A model generated the notes under the pieces. That model made no database searches and was not told the DNA's origin. It was given only the letters and a program-made list of their open reading frames with translations. Shown here one piece after another: positions 35,207 through 44,584 of a DNA stretch of 64,000 nucleotides (its first letter is position 1; each line of letters starts with the position of its first letter). The stretch spans positions 138,820 through 202,819 of the forward strand of contig NZ_JBBPEU010000007.1 in the NCBI RefSeq assembly GCF_040225985.1, in the 5' to 3' direction. A program made the translations under genes and the position numbers. The DNA is from Shimia sp040225985. Its GTDB lineage: Bacteria > Pseudomonadota > Alphaproteobacteria > Rhodobacterales > Rhodobacteraceae.

Positions 35207-36370
35207 TTAATACACGCTGTGGGCGTTCTCTGTGACGTCGGCCTCAGTGACCTTGCCCCAGAGCACTTTGTAGACCCAAGCCGTGTAGGCCAGAATGATC
35301 GGCATGAAGATCAGCGCGCAGATCAGCATCACGAACAGGGTGAGATGAGAGGACGAGCTGTCCCAGACCGTCAGCGACGCATTCGGGTCTTTCGAGGATG
35401 GCAGGATGAACGGGAACATGGTCAGACCAACCGAGGCGATAATGCCGGTGATCCCCATTTTTGACCAAAGCAGGGTCGACACTTCACGTCCGGCCCGCAG
35501 CCCCAGCACCGCCAGCGCGATCCCTACAAACCCCATCAGCGGGGCGACTACGATCCACGGACGCGCGGCATACGCTGCCATCCAGCTACCGCCCTTGACC
35601 ACGTCGCTGAACAACGGGTTCGAGGGACCATCGGTCACGACCTTGCCGACAATGGCATATCCGTCGACCCCGACGGCAAGCCACAGCCCCGCCAGGGCAT
35701 AGCTTGCGAAGGCAACCATGCCCGCCACCGTGCCAATGGCGCGCGCCCGCGCCTTGACCGGATCTTCGGCCTTCAGGCTCAGCCACGCGGCACCGTGCAT
35801 AACCAGCATGGACAGCGACACGACTCCGGCCAGAAGGGCGAACGGGTTCAGCAGGCCAAGGAATTTACCATAAAAGCTGCCCTCATACATCGGCATCAGG
35901 CTGTCTGTCAGGTGGAACGGAACCCCCTGCAGGACATTACCCACGGCCACGCCAAAGATCAGCGCGGGCACTGCACCGCCAATGAACAGGGCCCAGTCCC
36001 AGCCATTGCGCCATGCGGTGCTGTCGCGCTTGGACCGGTACTTGAACGCCACCGGACGCAGGATCAGCGCCGCAAGCACGACGAACATCGCAAGGTAAAA
36101 GCCCGAGAAGCTGACCGCGTAAAGCGGGGGCCATGCCGCGAAAATCGCGCCACCGCCAAGGATGAACCACACCTGGTTGCCTTCCCAAACCGGGCCGATG
36201 GTGTTGATCGCGATGCGGCGTTCTACATCGGTTTTTCCGACAAAGGGGATCAGGGTCCCGACCCCCATGTCAAACCCGTCTGTCAGAGCGAAGCCGATCA
36301 GAAGAACACCCAGAAGCGCCCACCAGATCACGCGCAGGATTTCGAAATCAAGTAACTCGTGCAGGATCAT
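35207..36370 (-). CDS. cydB: Cytochrome bd ubiquinol oxidase subunit II
   Basis: This 387-residue membrane protein has about nine hydrophobic segments and the CydB landmarks FALTDGFDMGVGTLIPFVG near residue 25 and TIGPVWEGNQVWFILGGGAIFAAWP near residue 60. With CydA it forms the high-affinity terminal oxidase for low oxygen. It follows cydA after 5 bases, and cydX follows it. The length is close to the E. coli protein (379). Confidence 0.95.
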   Translation of the reverse strand: MILHELLDFEILRVIWWALLGVLLIGFALTDGFDMGVGTLIPFVGKTDVERRIAINTIGPVWEGNQVWFILGGGAIFAAWPPLYAVSFSGFYLAMFVVLAALILRPVAFKYRSKRDSTAWRNGWDWALFIGGAVPALIFGVAVGNVLQGVPFHLTDSLMPMYEGSFYGKFLGLLNPFALLAGVVSLSMLVMHGAAWLSLKAEDPVKARARAIGTVAGMVAFASYALAGLWLAVGVDGYAIVGKVVTDGPSNPLFSDVVKGGSWMAAYAARPWIVVAPLMGFVGIALAVLGLRAGREVSTLLWSKMGITGIIASVGLTMFPFILPSSKDPNASLTVWDSSSSHLTLFVMLICALIFMPIILAYTAWVYKVLWGKVTEADVTENAHSVY

Positions 36371-36375
36371 GGCAC

Positions 36376-37974
36376 TTACTCCGCAGGGGTGGCAGCAGCA
36401 TCAGACAGCCGCGCCACATGGCGTTGGGTCCAAACCTCGGTCTCTTCCACGTCCATATACGGACCTTTGCGGATGTATTTGACCATGAGGCTCATCTCGA
36501 TGATGAAAAGAACGGTGTAGAAGGCGACAAAACCGGCCAGCGTAATCAGAAGGTCTGCCACACTCAGATGACTGACCGAAAGCGCCGTGGGCAGAACACC
36601 GTCCACCGTCCAGGGCTGGCGTCCGAATTCGGCCACGAACCAGCCAAGCTCGGCTGCGATCCAGGGGGCGGGGATCATGATCACCGCAAGGCGCAGCGAC
36701 CAGCGCGGGAACTGCATGCCCTTGAACGAGGCCAGATAGAAGAAGTAAGCCATGGACAGGATGAACCCGAAGCCAAGCGCCACCATCAGGCGGAATGCCC
36801 AGAACAAGGGCCAGACTGTCGGCACCGTGTCATTTGCGGCAATCGCGATCTGTTTCTCGGTCGCGTCGCGCGGGTCATCGACATAGCGTTTCAACAGGAA
36901 GGCAAAGCCAAGATCCGCGCTGTGTTCTTCAAACCGTGCCTGAAGCTCGTCCGGGATCGGCGCGCCTTTCAGGGCCTGAATGTCCATCAGGGCGTCATAA
37001 GCAATGAGACCGGTCTTGATGCGTGCCTCGGCATTCTCGACCAGTTCGGCAATGCCCGGAACCTCTTCGGTCAGGGACCGAGTTCCGATCAACCCCATCG
37101 CCCAGGGCAGATGGACGGCATAATGGGTTTCACGCGCAAGATCATCCGGGAACCCGACCAGAGTGAAAGATGCCGGTGCCGGTTCGGTGTGCCACATGGC
37201 CTCGATCGCAGCGAGTTTCATCTTTTGGCTGTGGGTCGCGGCATAGCCAGATTCATCGCCCAGAAGGACTACCGAAAAGGCCGAGGCCAGACCAAAGGCC
37301 GACGCCACCGCAATCGAGCGGCGCGCCAATTCGATGTGGCGCCCTTTCAGGAGGTACCAAGCAGAGACCCCGAGAACGAACACAGAAGCAGTCACATAGC
37401 CCGCCGAAACGGTGTGTACGAATTTGGCCTGCGCTACTTCGTTGAACACGACGTCAAAGAAGTTGGTCATTTCCATGCGCATGGTTTGGGGATTAAATTC
37501 GGCCCCGACCGGGTGCTGCATCCAACCATTGGCGATCAGGATCCAGAGCGCCGAGAAATTCGACCCCAAGGCCACAAGCCACGCGACGACAAGGTGGGCC
37601 ACCTTGCTCAGCTTGTCCCATCCAAAAAAGAACAAGCCCACAAAAGTGGCTTCAAGGAAGAAGGCCATCAACCCCTCGATTGCCAAGGGCGCGCCGAAGA
37701 TGTCTCCGACATAGTGGCTGTAGTAAGACCAGTTCATCCCGAACTGGAATTCCATCGTGATCCCGGTTGCGACCCCAAGCACAAAGTTGATGCCGAACAG
37801 GGTTCCCCAGAATTTGGTCATTTGCCGCCAGATCGGGCGGTTGGTCATGACATAAACCGTCTCCATGATCGCGACGAGGATCGACAGACCCAAGGTCAAC
37901 GGCACGAAGAGGAAGTGATACATGGCTGTCATCGCAAATTGCAGGCGCGACAGCTCGACAATATCCAGCTCCAT
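36376..37974 (-). CDS. cydA: Cytochrome bd ubiquinol oxidase subunit I
   Basis: This 532-residue subunit holds the three haems. The N-terminal ELSRLQFAMTAMYHFLFVPL contains the His ligand of haem d/b595, and the Gln-loop (residues 250-380) is long, with FAFLLKRYVDD, the long-Q type seen in E. coli. It starts the cydABX unit; a near-perfect FNR-type site lies 85 bases upstream, fitting induction at low oxygen. Confidence 0.95.
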   Translation of the reverse strand: MELDIVELSRLQFAMTAMYHFLFVPLTLGLSILVAIMETVYVMTNRPIWRQMTKFWGTLFGINFVLGVATGITMEFQFGMNWSYYSHYVGDIFGAPLAIEGLMAFFLEATFVGLFFFGWDKLSKVAHLVVAWLVALGSNFSALWILIANGWMQHPVGAEFNPQTMRMEMTNFFDVVFNEVAQAKFVHTVSAGYVTASVFVLGVSAWYLLKGRHIELARRSIAVASAFGLASAFSVVLLGDESGYAATHSQKMKLAAIEAMWHTEPAPASFTLVGFPDDLARETHYAVHLPWAMGLIGTRSLTEEVPGIAELVENAEARIKTGLIAYDALMDIQALKGAPIPDELQARFEEHSADLGFAFLLKRYVDDPRDATEKQIAIAANDTVPTVWPLFWAFRLMVALGFGFILSMAYFFYLASFKGMQFPRWSLRLAVIMIPAPWIAAELGWFVAEFGRQPWTVDGVLPTALSVSHLSVADLLITLAGFVAFYTVLFIIEMSLMVKYIRKGPYMDVEETEVWTQRHVARLSDAAATPAE

Positions 37975-38058
37975 TTCGAATTCTCCAAAACAATTGGCGA
38001 AAGATACACCAAAGATTCATCTTTAAAGGAGCCATACGCCTGAATCCTTGCTCTGTTA

Positions 38059-38072
38059 TTGATTCAGGTCAA
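38059..38072. promoter_or_regulatory. FNR/FnrL-type site upstream of cydA
   Basis: TTGATTCAGGTCAA differs by one base from the FNR consensus TTGAT-N4-ATCAA. It is 85 bases upstream of the cydA start in the 175-base gap after cydC, a suitable place for oxygen-responsive activation. Confidence 0.75.
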
Positions 38073-38149
38073 AAAATACATTTTCAATGTACATTTAATT
38101 GCGGGCGCAGTTCGGAACCGTGCACTCTGCCCGGTTCCCCCGTGAAACC

Positions 38150-39796
38150 TTACTCGGAGATCGAAATGACCCTGTCAGCGCTGTCGATTTCGGCTCTGCG
38201 ATGCGAGGCCATCAGAATCGCGGCCTCTGGCAGGTAGGCCCGGATATTTGACAACACCTGACGGGCGGTCGGGGCATCAAGCCCTTCTGTAGGTTCGTCC
38301 AGCAACAACAGACGAGGATGCCGCAACAAGGCGCGCGCCAGAACAAGTCGGCGCGTTTCACCCCCCGAAAGACCAGCGCCGCCCTCGCCAAGCGCGCTGT
38401 CCAGCCCGCCCATGCGATCGACCACCTGCGACAGGCAGACGACTTCCAGCACCTCTCGGGCCTGTTCGGCGGTAAGATCAGACTTCGCCAAAGCGAGATT
38501 TTCAAAGACACTGCCAGACACAAGGGCGCTGCGTTGCGTCAACAGGGTCAGAACCGACCGCAATTCCCGCTCTCCAAAGGCACGCAAATCCTGGCCTGCC
38601 AGCGATATGCTGCCAGCATAGTCGGGTTCGGTTCCGGCAAGAAGCGCCAGCAGCGTCGATTTCCCCGACCCGCTGGGGCCAATCACGGCAACAGTTTCCC
38701 CCTGCCCCACAGTCATGGAAAACCCTTTGATCAACGGGCGTGCGGCGTCGCCGCGCCGGAAACTCAGGTTCTCGACATGAATGCCGCCTTCGGATGCGTG
38801 CCCGCCCACGCGGGCGGGGCCGGTGCCCTGCTCTTCATGGCGCAAAATCCGTTCGGCCGCATCGCGGATTCGGCCAATTTCAGACAGGCCCCGACGCAAT
38901 GGCAAAAGGGTTTCGGTCAGGGCCAGCGCCACGAAAAAGCCGATCGCGCCAAAGGCGGGATCAAGCATGCCTTCGTGGACAAGGTACGCCCCGAGGGCAA
39001 GCGCCGCCGAAGCCACCAACGTGCCCAAGGACGCCAACGCGAAACCAGCCCGCCGTTCGACCCTGTCGAGATCGCGCATTGCCGCGCGCATCGAGTCGTC
39101 CACGCCGCGCAACTGGTCGAGTTTGGCCTGAACCTGCCCCTGCAGGAACAAGTCCGTACGTCCGCGCATCAAGCCAATGGTAACGCGCCGCAAAAGCTGA
39201 CTGGCGCGTTCGGCCTGTCGAGAGGGGGCGTAGGTCTTGCGCGCCAGGCGCATGAGAATGAGGCCACCGCCCAGAATGTAGCCGACAGCGATTGTCGCCG
39301 CGACCAAGCCCCCGACCAGCGCCCAGAGCACAAGGAACACGACGACATGAGTGATCAGTCCCGCTGCAATCGGCAACCCGACCCGCAGGACAATCCCGTC
39401 AAGCGCATCCACATCTGCCGTGATGCGCGTCAGGGCCATAGGGCCACGCAACCGTTGCATTTCCGGCAAAGACAGGCGTGACAGGCGCCGCATCAGGCTG
39501 ATGCGCAAGGCCGACAGCGCCCGCAAGGTGGCATCATGGGTGAAGATCCGCTCGCCATACCGCGCGCCTGCACGGCCAAGCGCCAGGAAACGCACCCCGG
39601 CGCTGGGGCGAAACACATCAAAGGCGATGCCGATCCCAGCCAGCCCAGCAAGCCCCGTCGCGGTAATGAACCAGCCCGACAAGCCCAACAGCGCCGCGCC
39701 CATCAACAGCACGGCCACGGCCATCAATGCACCCCGCCACATCGCGGCAGGGGCAGCCCCCCATATCAAGCGGAACGCGCGCCAAAGAGAGGTCAT
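38150..39796 (-). CDS. cydC: Thiol reductant ABC exporter subunit CydC
   Basis: This 548-residue protein fuses a six-helix membrane domain (residues 1-320) to an ABC ATPase with Walker A GPSGSGKST near residue 380, LSGGETRRLVLARALL and Walker B LLLLDEPTEGLD. CydDC exports Cys and glutathione to the periplasm and is required for cytochrome bd assembly. It overlaps cydD by four bases and lies just upstream of cydABX. Confidence 0.92.
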   Translation of the reverse strand: MTSLWRAFRLIWGAAPAAMWRGALMAVAVLLMGAALLGLSGWFITATGLAGLAGIGIAFDVFRPSAGVRFLALGRAGARYGERIFTHDATLRALSALRISLMRRLSRLSLPEMQRLRGPMALTRITADVDALDGIVLRVGLPIAAGLITHVVVFLVLWALVGGLVAATIAVGYILGGGLILMRLARKTYAPSRQAERASQLLRRVTIGLMRGRTDLFLQGQVQAKLDQLRGVDDSMRAAMRDLDRVERRAGFALASLGTLVASAALALGAYLVHEGMLDPAFGAIGFFVALALTETLLPLRRGLSEIGRIRDAAERILRHEEQGTGPARVGGHASEGGIHVENLSFRRGDAARPLIKGFSMTVGQGETVAVIGPSGSGKSTLLALLAGTEPDYAGSISLAGQDLRAFGERELRSVLTLLTQRSALVSGSVFENLALAKSDLTAEQAREVLEVVCLSQVVDRMGGLDSALGEGGAGLSGGETRRLVLARALLRHPRLLLLDEPTEGLDAPTARQVLSNIRAYLPEAAILMASHRRAEIDSADRVISISE

Positions 39797-41451
39797 GCGT
39801 GGCCCTCCACGGTGATCGTGCGGTCCATATGCTGTACGACCGCAGGATCGTGGGTCGCAATGACGACAACCGCGCCCTGCCGCGCCAACCTCAGGAAGAC
39901 CTCAACCAGCTGCTGCGTCGTGTCAGGGTCGAGGTCTGCCGTAGGTTCGTCGGCAAGGATGACATCAGCCCCCCGGAAGATCGCCCTCGCCACCAAAAGT
40001 CGGCGGGCCTCGCCGCCGGACACTCCAGCCCCTGTTTCGCCAAGCCGCGTCTCAAGCCCCTCAGGGAGCGACGCCACCACGGCATCCGCCCGCGCCGCGG
40101 CCAGAGCTTCAGCAAGATCACGGCCAGTCCCGTCAGGATCAAGGAAATCGCGCAAGGGGCAATCCGGTAGATGAACGAGCTGTGGAATGAAGGCCACGCG
40201 GCGACGCCATGCATCTGCTGTGTCCTCGGTCAAATTGGTGCCTGCCACGGTCACATGCCCGCTTTCAAGCGGCACCAGCCCCGCCAACCCCAAAAGGCAC
40301 GTGGTCTTGCCCGCGCCGCTGTCGCCGACCAGAGCCACGGCCTCGCCCGGCGAAACCGCGAGATCAGGCAAAGCGACCGGAGTTGTCCCGCGCAGCACGA
40401 CGGTCCGCTCACTCGTGATGTTGGCAGGCCCGTCAAGCGCGGCGACTTGCGCCCCCTGTCCGGGAATCTGCTGGCTTCGGATAGTTTCCAGCTTGTCCAT
40501 CTCGTCCATCACAGACATCGCGCCGGCCCTGTCATGCCATGCGGCCGCCATATCCCGAAGGGGCTGAAAGAACTCGGGCGCGATCAGCAGTAGAAACACA
40601 CCCTCGGCCAAGGAAAGCCCGCTGTCCCATACACCAAATGTGATCTCGCCCAACAGCGAAAACCCCACAAAAACCGCCACCATGGCCACGCCGATGGCGG
40701 CGAACAATTCGAGCACGGTGGACGACAGGAATGCAATGCGCAACACGGCCATCGTGCGGCTGCGCAAACCTTCGGCACGGTCGGCAAAGTCTTTTTCGGC
40801 CTGCTCGGTCGCATCCAGAAGCCGGATATCCCCCAAGGCGGACAGGCGATCCATAAGCAGGCGGTTCATATCGCCCACCTCGACCATCTGACGATCACTG
40901 GCATCTTTGGCGGCGATCCCGATCAGGGCCATGAACACCGGGATCAACGGTCCAGCGACCAGAAAGATCAGCCCGACGGCCCAGCTAAACCAGAAACTGA
41001 TGCCCAGAAGAACCAGCGGCACGAACCGGACCCGCGCCATCGCGGGTTTGTAGCGGGTCAGGTAAGGCACCAGCATGGGCAGTTTCTGTGATATCAGGGC
41101 GGCAAGCTCGGCCGACGTCGTCACCTGCACGTCGCGGCGCACCTCGCGCGCAAGAATCTGGTGCCGTTCCCCCGACACGATTTCGTCCGCCAGATCAAAC
41201 AGAACACCCCCGGCGCGCTGTTCCAAAAACGCGCGTAGCAACCCGCCCAGAACGAATACGGCAATGGAAATGCCCGCCGCATTGAGCTGGCCGTTCACCC
41301 AACTCTGGATCAGCAGTGCCGCCGCTGCGGCCTGGACCGGCCACATCAGCGATGCAAGCACCAACAAACCGGATGCCCGGCGCAGACCCGGCCCTGCTGC
41401 AGCATCAATCCGCCGCAGAGTCGCAGATTTCTGGGGTTTGGTTCGTTTCAT
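39793..41451 (-). CDS. cydD: Thiol reductant ABC exporter subunit CydD
   Basis: This 552-residue half-size ABC exporter has a membrane domain with the family segment PGLRRASGLLVLASLMWPVQ and a C-terminal ATPase with GDSGAGKTT, VSGGEARRLLVARAIF and LADEPTADLDP. It pairs with CydC. The ATG at 41451 begins the usual basic N-terminus (MKRTKPQ); the frame is open to 41532 but without a ribosome site. An imperfect FNR-like site is just upstream. Confidence 0.92.
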   Translation of the reverse strand: MKRTKPQKSATLRRIDAAAGPGLRRASGLLVLASLMWPVQAAAAALLIQSWVNGQLNAAGISIAVFVLGGLLRAFLEQRAGGVLFDLADEIVSGERHQILAREVRRDVQVTTSAELAALISQKLPMLVPYLTRYKPAMARVRFVPLVLLGISFWFSWAVGLIFLVAGPLIPVFMALIGIAAKDASDRQMVEVGDMNRLLMDRLSALGDIRLLDATEQAEKDFADRAEGLRSRTMAVLRIAFLSSTVLELFAAIGVAMVAVFVGFSLLGEITFGVWDSGLSLAEGVFLLLIAPEFFQPLRDMAAAWHDRAGAMSVMDEMDKLETIRSQQIPGQGAQVAALDGPANITSERTVVLRGTTPVALPDLAVSPGEAVALVGDSGAGKTTCLLGLAGLVPLESGHVTVAGTNLTEDTADAWRRRVAFIPQLVHLPDCPLRDFLDPDGTGRDLAEALAAARADAVVASLPEGLETRLGETGAGVSGGEARRLLVARAIFRGADVILADEPTADLDPDTTQQLVEVFLRLARQGAVVVIATHDPAVVQHMDRTITVEGHA

Positions 41452-41471
41452 CGTTTCGCGCGTCGATCTGA

Positions 41472-41485
41472 TTGATCCAAATCTT
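41472..41485. promoter_or_regulatory. Imperfect FNR-like site upstream of cydD
   Basis: TTGATCCAAATCTT matches the first half and three of five bases of the second half of the FNR consensus. It is 21 bases before the cydD start. It would make sense as oxygen control of cydDC, but two mismatches make it weak. Confidence 0.35.
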
Positions 41486-41555
41486 TGAATATTACCTTCG
41501 CATCCGAATGTAAGGGGCCGCACGCGCGACAAATGCGCCGATCCCGAAATGCAAA

Positions 41556-41577
41556 GGCCCCGGTGTGTACCGGGGCC
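41556..41577 (-). terminator. Terminator-like hairpin after the RTX protease gene
   Basis: GGCCCCGGT pairs perfectly with ACCGGGGCC over a 4-base loop, 24 bases after the protease stop; on the minus strand TTTGCATTT follows, a modest T run. Confidence 0.7.
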
Positions 41578-41600
41578 AGCGCAAGTTCTCGGGGTTTGGC

Positions 41601-44453
41601 TCAGGCCAGCAGGTCGTAAACCTGCCCAGCAATTTGAAGGTTGATTTCAGATTGTCCGCCACCATCAACAAGCGCCCACATGATCTGTCCGGTCGGACGA
41701 TAAATCACAAAGGCCTCTTCCAGGTTGTCATCACCGGACCGTTCACCATCAGGTGCAGTGGTATGGGCATAGTTGACCTGGAACTGGCTGCGAGTGGCCG
41801 AGGTGTTCCCGAAGACAAGGACGTCCCCTTCGGAGGCGTCATAGTCCTGAATCCAGTCAGAGCCGTGGTGGATGATGCCGATATGGAAGAAACGGTCGGC
41901 ACCGTCCCCGCCATTCACACGGTCATGACCCCATCCGCCGTTGATAAAGTCATCGCCGGGCCCACCGAAGATCAAGTCGGAATAGGCCGATCCCGTGAGG
42001 GTGTCGTTGCCTTCACCACCGATCACGGTGTCTTCCCCAAAGCCACCGGCAATGATGTCATTGCCCGCATCACCGCGGATCGAGTCGTTGCCGAAGCCGC
42101 CGTCAATGTCATCGTCGCCGTCACCGCCGAAGATCACGTCAAACAGGTCGTCATCGGTGCCACCATCCGCGATGGTGTCGTTGCCCGGACCGCCAATGAT
42201 GGTGTCGATGCCGCTGCCGCCGTCAAGCCGGTCGTCGCCTTCGCCACCGTCGATGCTGTCGTTGCCTTGGCCACCCAGAACGGTGTCATTACCAGCACCG
42301 GCACGGACCGTGTCGTTGCCCTGCCCGGCAAGGACGTTGTCGTCGCCGTCTGTGCCGGGGATATCGTCATCCTCTTCACCGCCGACACCCTGAACAAATC
42401 CGCCAGACACGATGAACTGCCACACACCCGGGATGCTAAGGTTGCCCGGGATCGACTCGAGGTTCAGCATCGCGGCTTCGTTGCCAGAAGCGGGCAGTTC
42501 GAAATAGGTGTCGCCAAGCGAGAAGCCTGCACGGGACGTCACACCGCCCAGCCCCCCCTCACCACCCGAAGCGTCCCCGGCTGTCCAGTTGATGTTTTCA
42601 TAGCGGAAGATGATTTCGACATTGCCGCATCCGCGATCCAGCATTTCCAGTTGGAAGCTGCTGAGGCGGTCAATATGGCGGCTGAAGTACCCCACATCTT
42701 CCCACGTCACGATAAAGGAATCTCGGTCAGTATTGAAATCCCAGTATACATTCCCCGGGTTGGTGCCCTCTGACGGGTTTCGGGTATCAACGTCGGCCCA
42801 GTAAGGCGCTACGATCTGACGACCCGATCCTTCTATGCGGGAAGGCGTATATGTGCTCAGCCCGCCACCGAAGGTGACGTTGCCGTTCGTGTTGACCGAA
42901 ATCGTCGTATATGTGGTGTCGCCAACGGTGATCCCGTCTTGGAAGATGGACGAAATGTCGACGTTGGACTGGTACCCGTCATCGTTGCGATACAGAACGT
43001 TTGCACCAAAGGCCACAAAGCTGCTGTCAGTCACCGGCGTGAACTCAAGCGCGCCTTCGTCACCAAGGCTGGTCAGTTCATCGCTGAACTGGGCCTGTTC
43101 GACATCACGCAGGGTATCTGTGCCATCCACACCGCCGCTGTTGTGGGCCACGGTAATGGTCCCGTCTTCGTTGTCGGTGATCGTGTATTCCGCACGAGCG
43201 CCCGAGAAGCCCGCGATATCGCAGCCTTCGCCACCTTCCAGCGTGTCATTGCCACCGCCCCCGATCAGGACGTCGTTACCGTCGTTCCCGGTCAGCGTGT
43301 TGGCCAGTTCGTTCCCGATCAGAAGGTCTTCATTCTGGCCACCGGTCGCGTTTTCAATCTGCGCGCCATAGGCAATCGCAAACCCACCATCCAAACCGGT
43401 ATAGCTGCCGTTGTTCTCGATGAGTACGCGCGAGAAGAACCCACCGGCATGATAGTCATCATTGATGTTTTCCGTGCGCAGGCTGGTCGACAGGCTCGAA
43501 TAGAAATCGGTGTGCTGCAAGGCCGTGATCGCGGGTGCGGCATCAGCCGCAACCTGAGACCGGTCCAGCGTCGCATCATTGAGGTTGATCAGAACCGAAT
43601 TTGCCGTGCTGCCATAGTCGATCGTATCGGTGCCGCCTGAGTCCCAGATGGTGGCATAGGCACGGCCGATGTGCATGTCGCCTTCGTTCAGCCGGAGGGC
43701 CGATCCACCCGCATCAAACAGCGTGTAGGTCGAGTTGCCAGCGGCATAAGTTTCGGCGCCATATTGTTCCTGAAGGGCCGCGATGTCCAAGGCCATCATG
43801 GTCACGGCATGACCATAAGCGTTGGCACTGGTGGCGCCGGTATAGGACATGACGGTATAGCGTTCATTGTCCATTGCCGCTCCGATGCTTGGCAAAGTGC
43901 CGCCGCCATCAAACGGGTGGTAAATCCCAAGACCGTGTCCGATTTCGTGAATAATGGTCCAGTGGATGTATTCCCCGTCGCCCGCCATTGCGGGCGGTGT
44001 GTTCTGGTAAGCGTTGTCACTGGTAAAGGTGCTGAAGCCCCAATAATCGTTCGTGCCCCGTGTCGACGACCCCGGGAACTGATGGAATCCTTCAAGGTTC
44101 TCATCGTTGTTTGCCGAAGACACATAGACGAGATCGGCTGTTGTTTGCGCCGTAGCAGCATTTGTGACTCGCGAAAAATCGGTCGAGATCACCGAGTCAA
44201 TCACCTGGAACGCGCGCACGGTTGCCGCTTCGTATGCGTATGTAGCGTCAGGTGTGCCGCTGTAGTAAGTGGTTGGCGTCCCTAAATACGCATCCCTGAA
44301 CTCTGTATCCCAAGCCAGTACATCTCCGTTTCCGAGATAATACTGAAGCGTTCCATCTGCCCAAACCGTGCTATGCGTGATGTCCGCCAATATCGTTCGA
44401 CCAGTCGCCGGGATGGTATTGGAAATGGCACTTTCGTTTTGAGTATTGGCCAT
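41601..44453 (-). CDS. Secreted M10 metalloprotease with NIDO and RTX regions
   Basis: This 950-residue protein has no N-terminal signal peptide. The zinc site HEIGHGLGIYHP is at residues 169-180, followed by the Met-turn VMSYTG near residue 202, placing it in the serralysin (M10B) group. A short RTX block is around residues 385-420, then a region of about 200 residues (470-680) resembling the NIDO extracellular domain, with APYWADVD and FIVTWEDVGYF, then the main Ca-binding RTX block (residues 698-838, many GGxGxDxxx units). The C-terminus fits type I secretion. No secretion genes are nearby. It likely degrades extracellular protein, perhaps in surface colonisation (inference). Confidence 0.85.
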   Translation of the reverse strand: MANTQNESAISNTIPATGRTILADITHSTVWADGTLQYYLGNGDVLAWDTEFRDAYLGTPTTYYSGTPDATYAYEAATVRAFQVIDSVISTDFSRVTNAATAQTTADLVYVSSANNDENLEGFHQFPGSSTRGTNDYWGFSTFTSDNAYQNTPPAMAGDGEYIHWTIIHEIGHGLGIYHPFDGGGTLPSIGAAMDNERYTVMSYTGATSANAYGHAVTMMALDIAALQEQYGAETYAAGNSTYTLFDAGGSALRLNEGDMHIGRAYATIWDSGGTDTIDYGSTANSVLINLNDATLDRSQVAADAAPAITALQHTDFYSSLSTSLRTENINDDYHAGGFFSRVLIENNGSYTGLDGGFAIAYGAQIENATGGQNEDLLIGNELANTLTGNDGNDVLIGGGGNDTLEGGEGCDIAGFSGARAEYTITDNEDGTITVAHNSGGVDGTDTLRDVEQAQFSDELTSLGDEGALEFTPVTDSSFVAFGANVLYRNDDGYQSNVDISSIFQDGITVGDTTYTTISVNTNGNVTFGGGLSTYTPSRIEGSGRQIVAPYWADVDTRNPSEGTNPGNVYWDFNTDRDSFIVTWEDVGYFSRHIDRLSSFQLEMLDRGCGNVEIIFRYENINWTAGDASGGEGGLGGVTSRAGFSLGDTYFELPASGNEAAMLNLESIPGNLSIPGVWQFIVSGGFVQGVGGEEDDDIPGTDGDDNVLAGQGNDTVRAGAGNDTVLGGQGNDSIDGGEGDDRLDGGSGIDTIIGGPGNDTIADGGTDDDLFDVIFGGDGDDDIDGGFGNDSIRGDAGNDIIAGGFGEDTVIGGEGNDTLTGSAYSDLIFGGPGDDFINGGWGHDRVNGGDGADRFFHIGIIHHGSDWIQDYDASEGDVLVFGNTSATRSQFQVNYAHTTAPDGERSGDDNLEEAFVIYRPTGQIMWALVDGGGQSEINLQIAGQVYDLLA
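41940..42360 (-). repeat. RTX nonapeptide coding repeats
   Basis: About fifteen 27-base units, each coding GGxGxDxxx-like calcium-binding turns (for example GGEGDDRLDGGSG), lie within the protease gene. Spacing is in steps of nine codons, so the DNA repetition reflects protein structure rather than a mobile or CRISPR repeat. Confidence 0.9.
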
Positions 44454-44584
44454 TGGTTCTCCCCCTTAGAAAATCGTTTGCAGTGTGAAAGATATTACTT
44501 TGAACATAGAAATCCGACTTCAACCGAATCTCCGACGCCCGGCGCAAGAGCGCCTAGGCCACTGCGATCATACGAGATCACGTT

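Noticed and set aside
36418..38043. Plus-strand ORF of 541 codons opposite cydA
   Set aside because: Charged, low-hydrophobicity shadow of a conserved membrane protein gene with haem-ligand motifs.
41940..42360. Tandem repeats that could suggest a CRISPR or satellite array
   Set aside because: The period is 27 bases with codon structure GGxGxDxxx in the protease frame and no unique spacers; this is RTX coding sequence.
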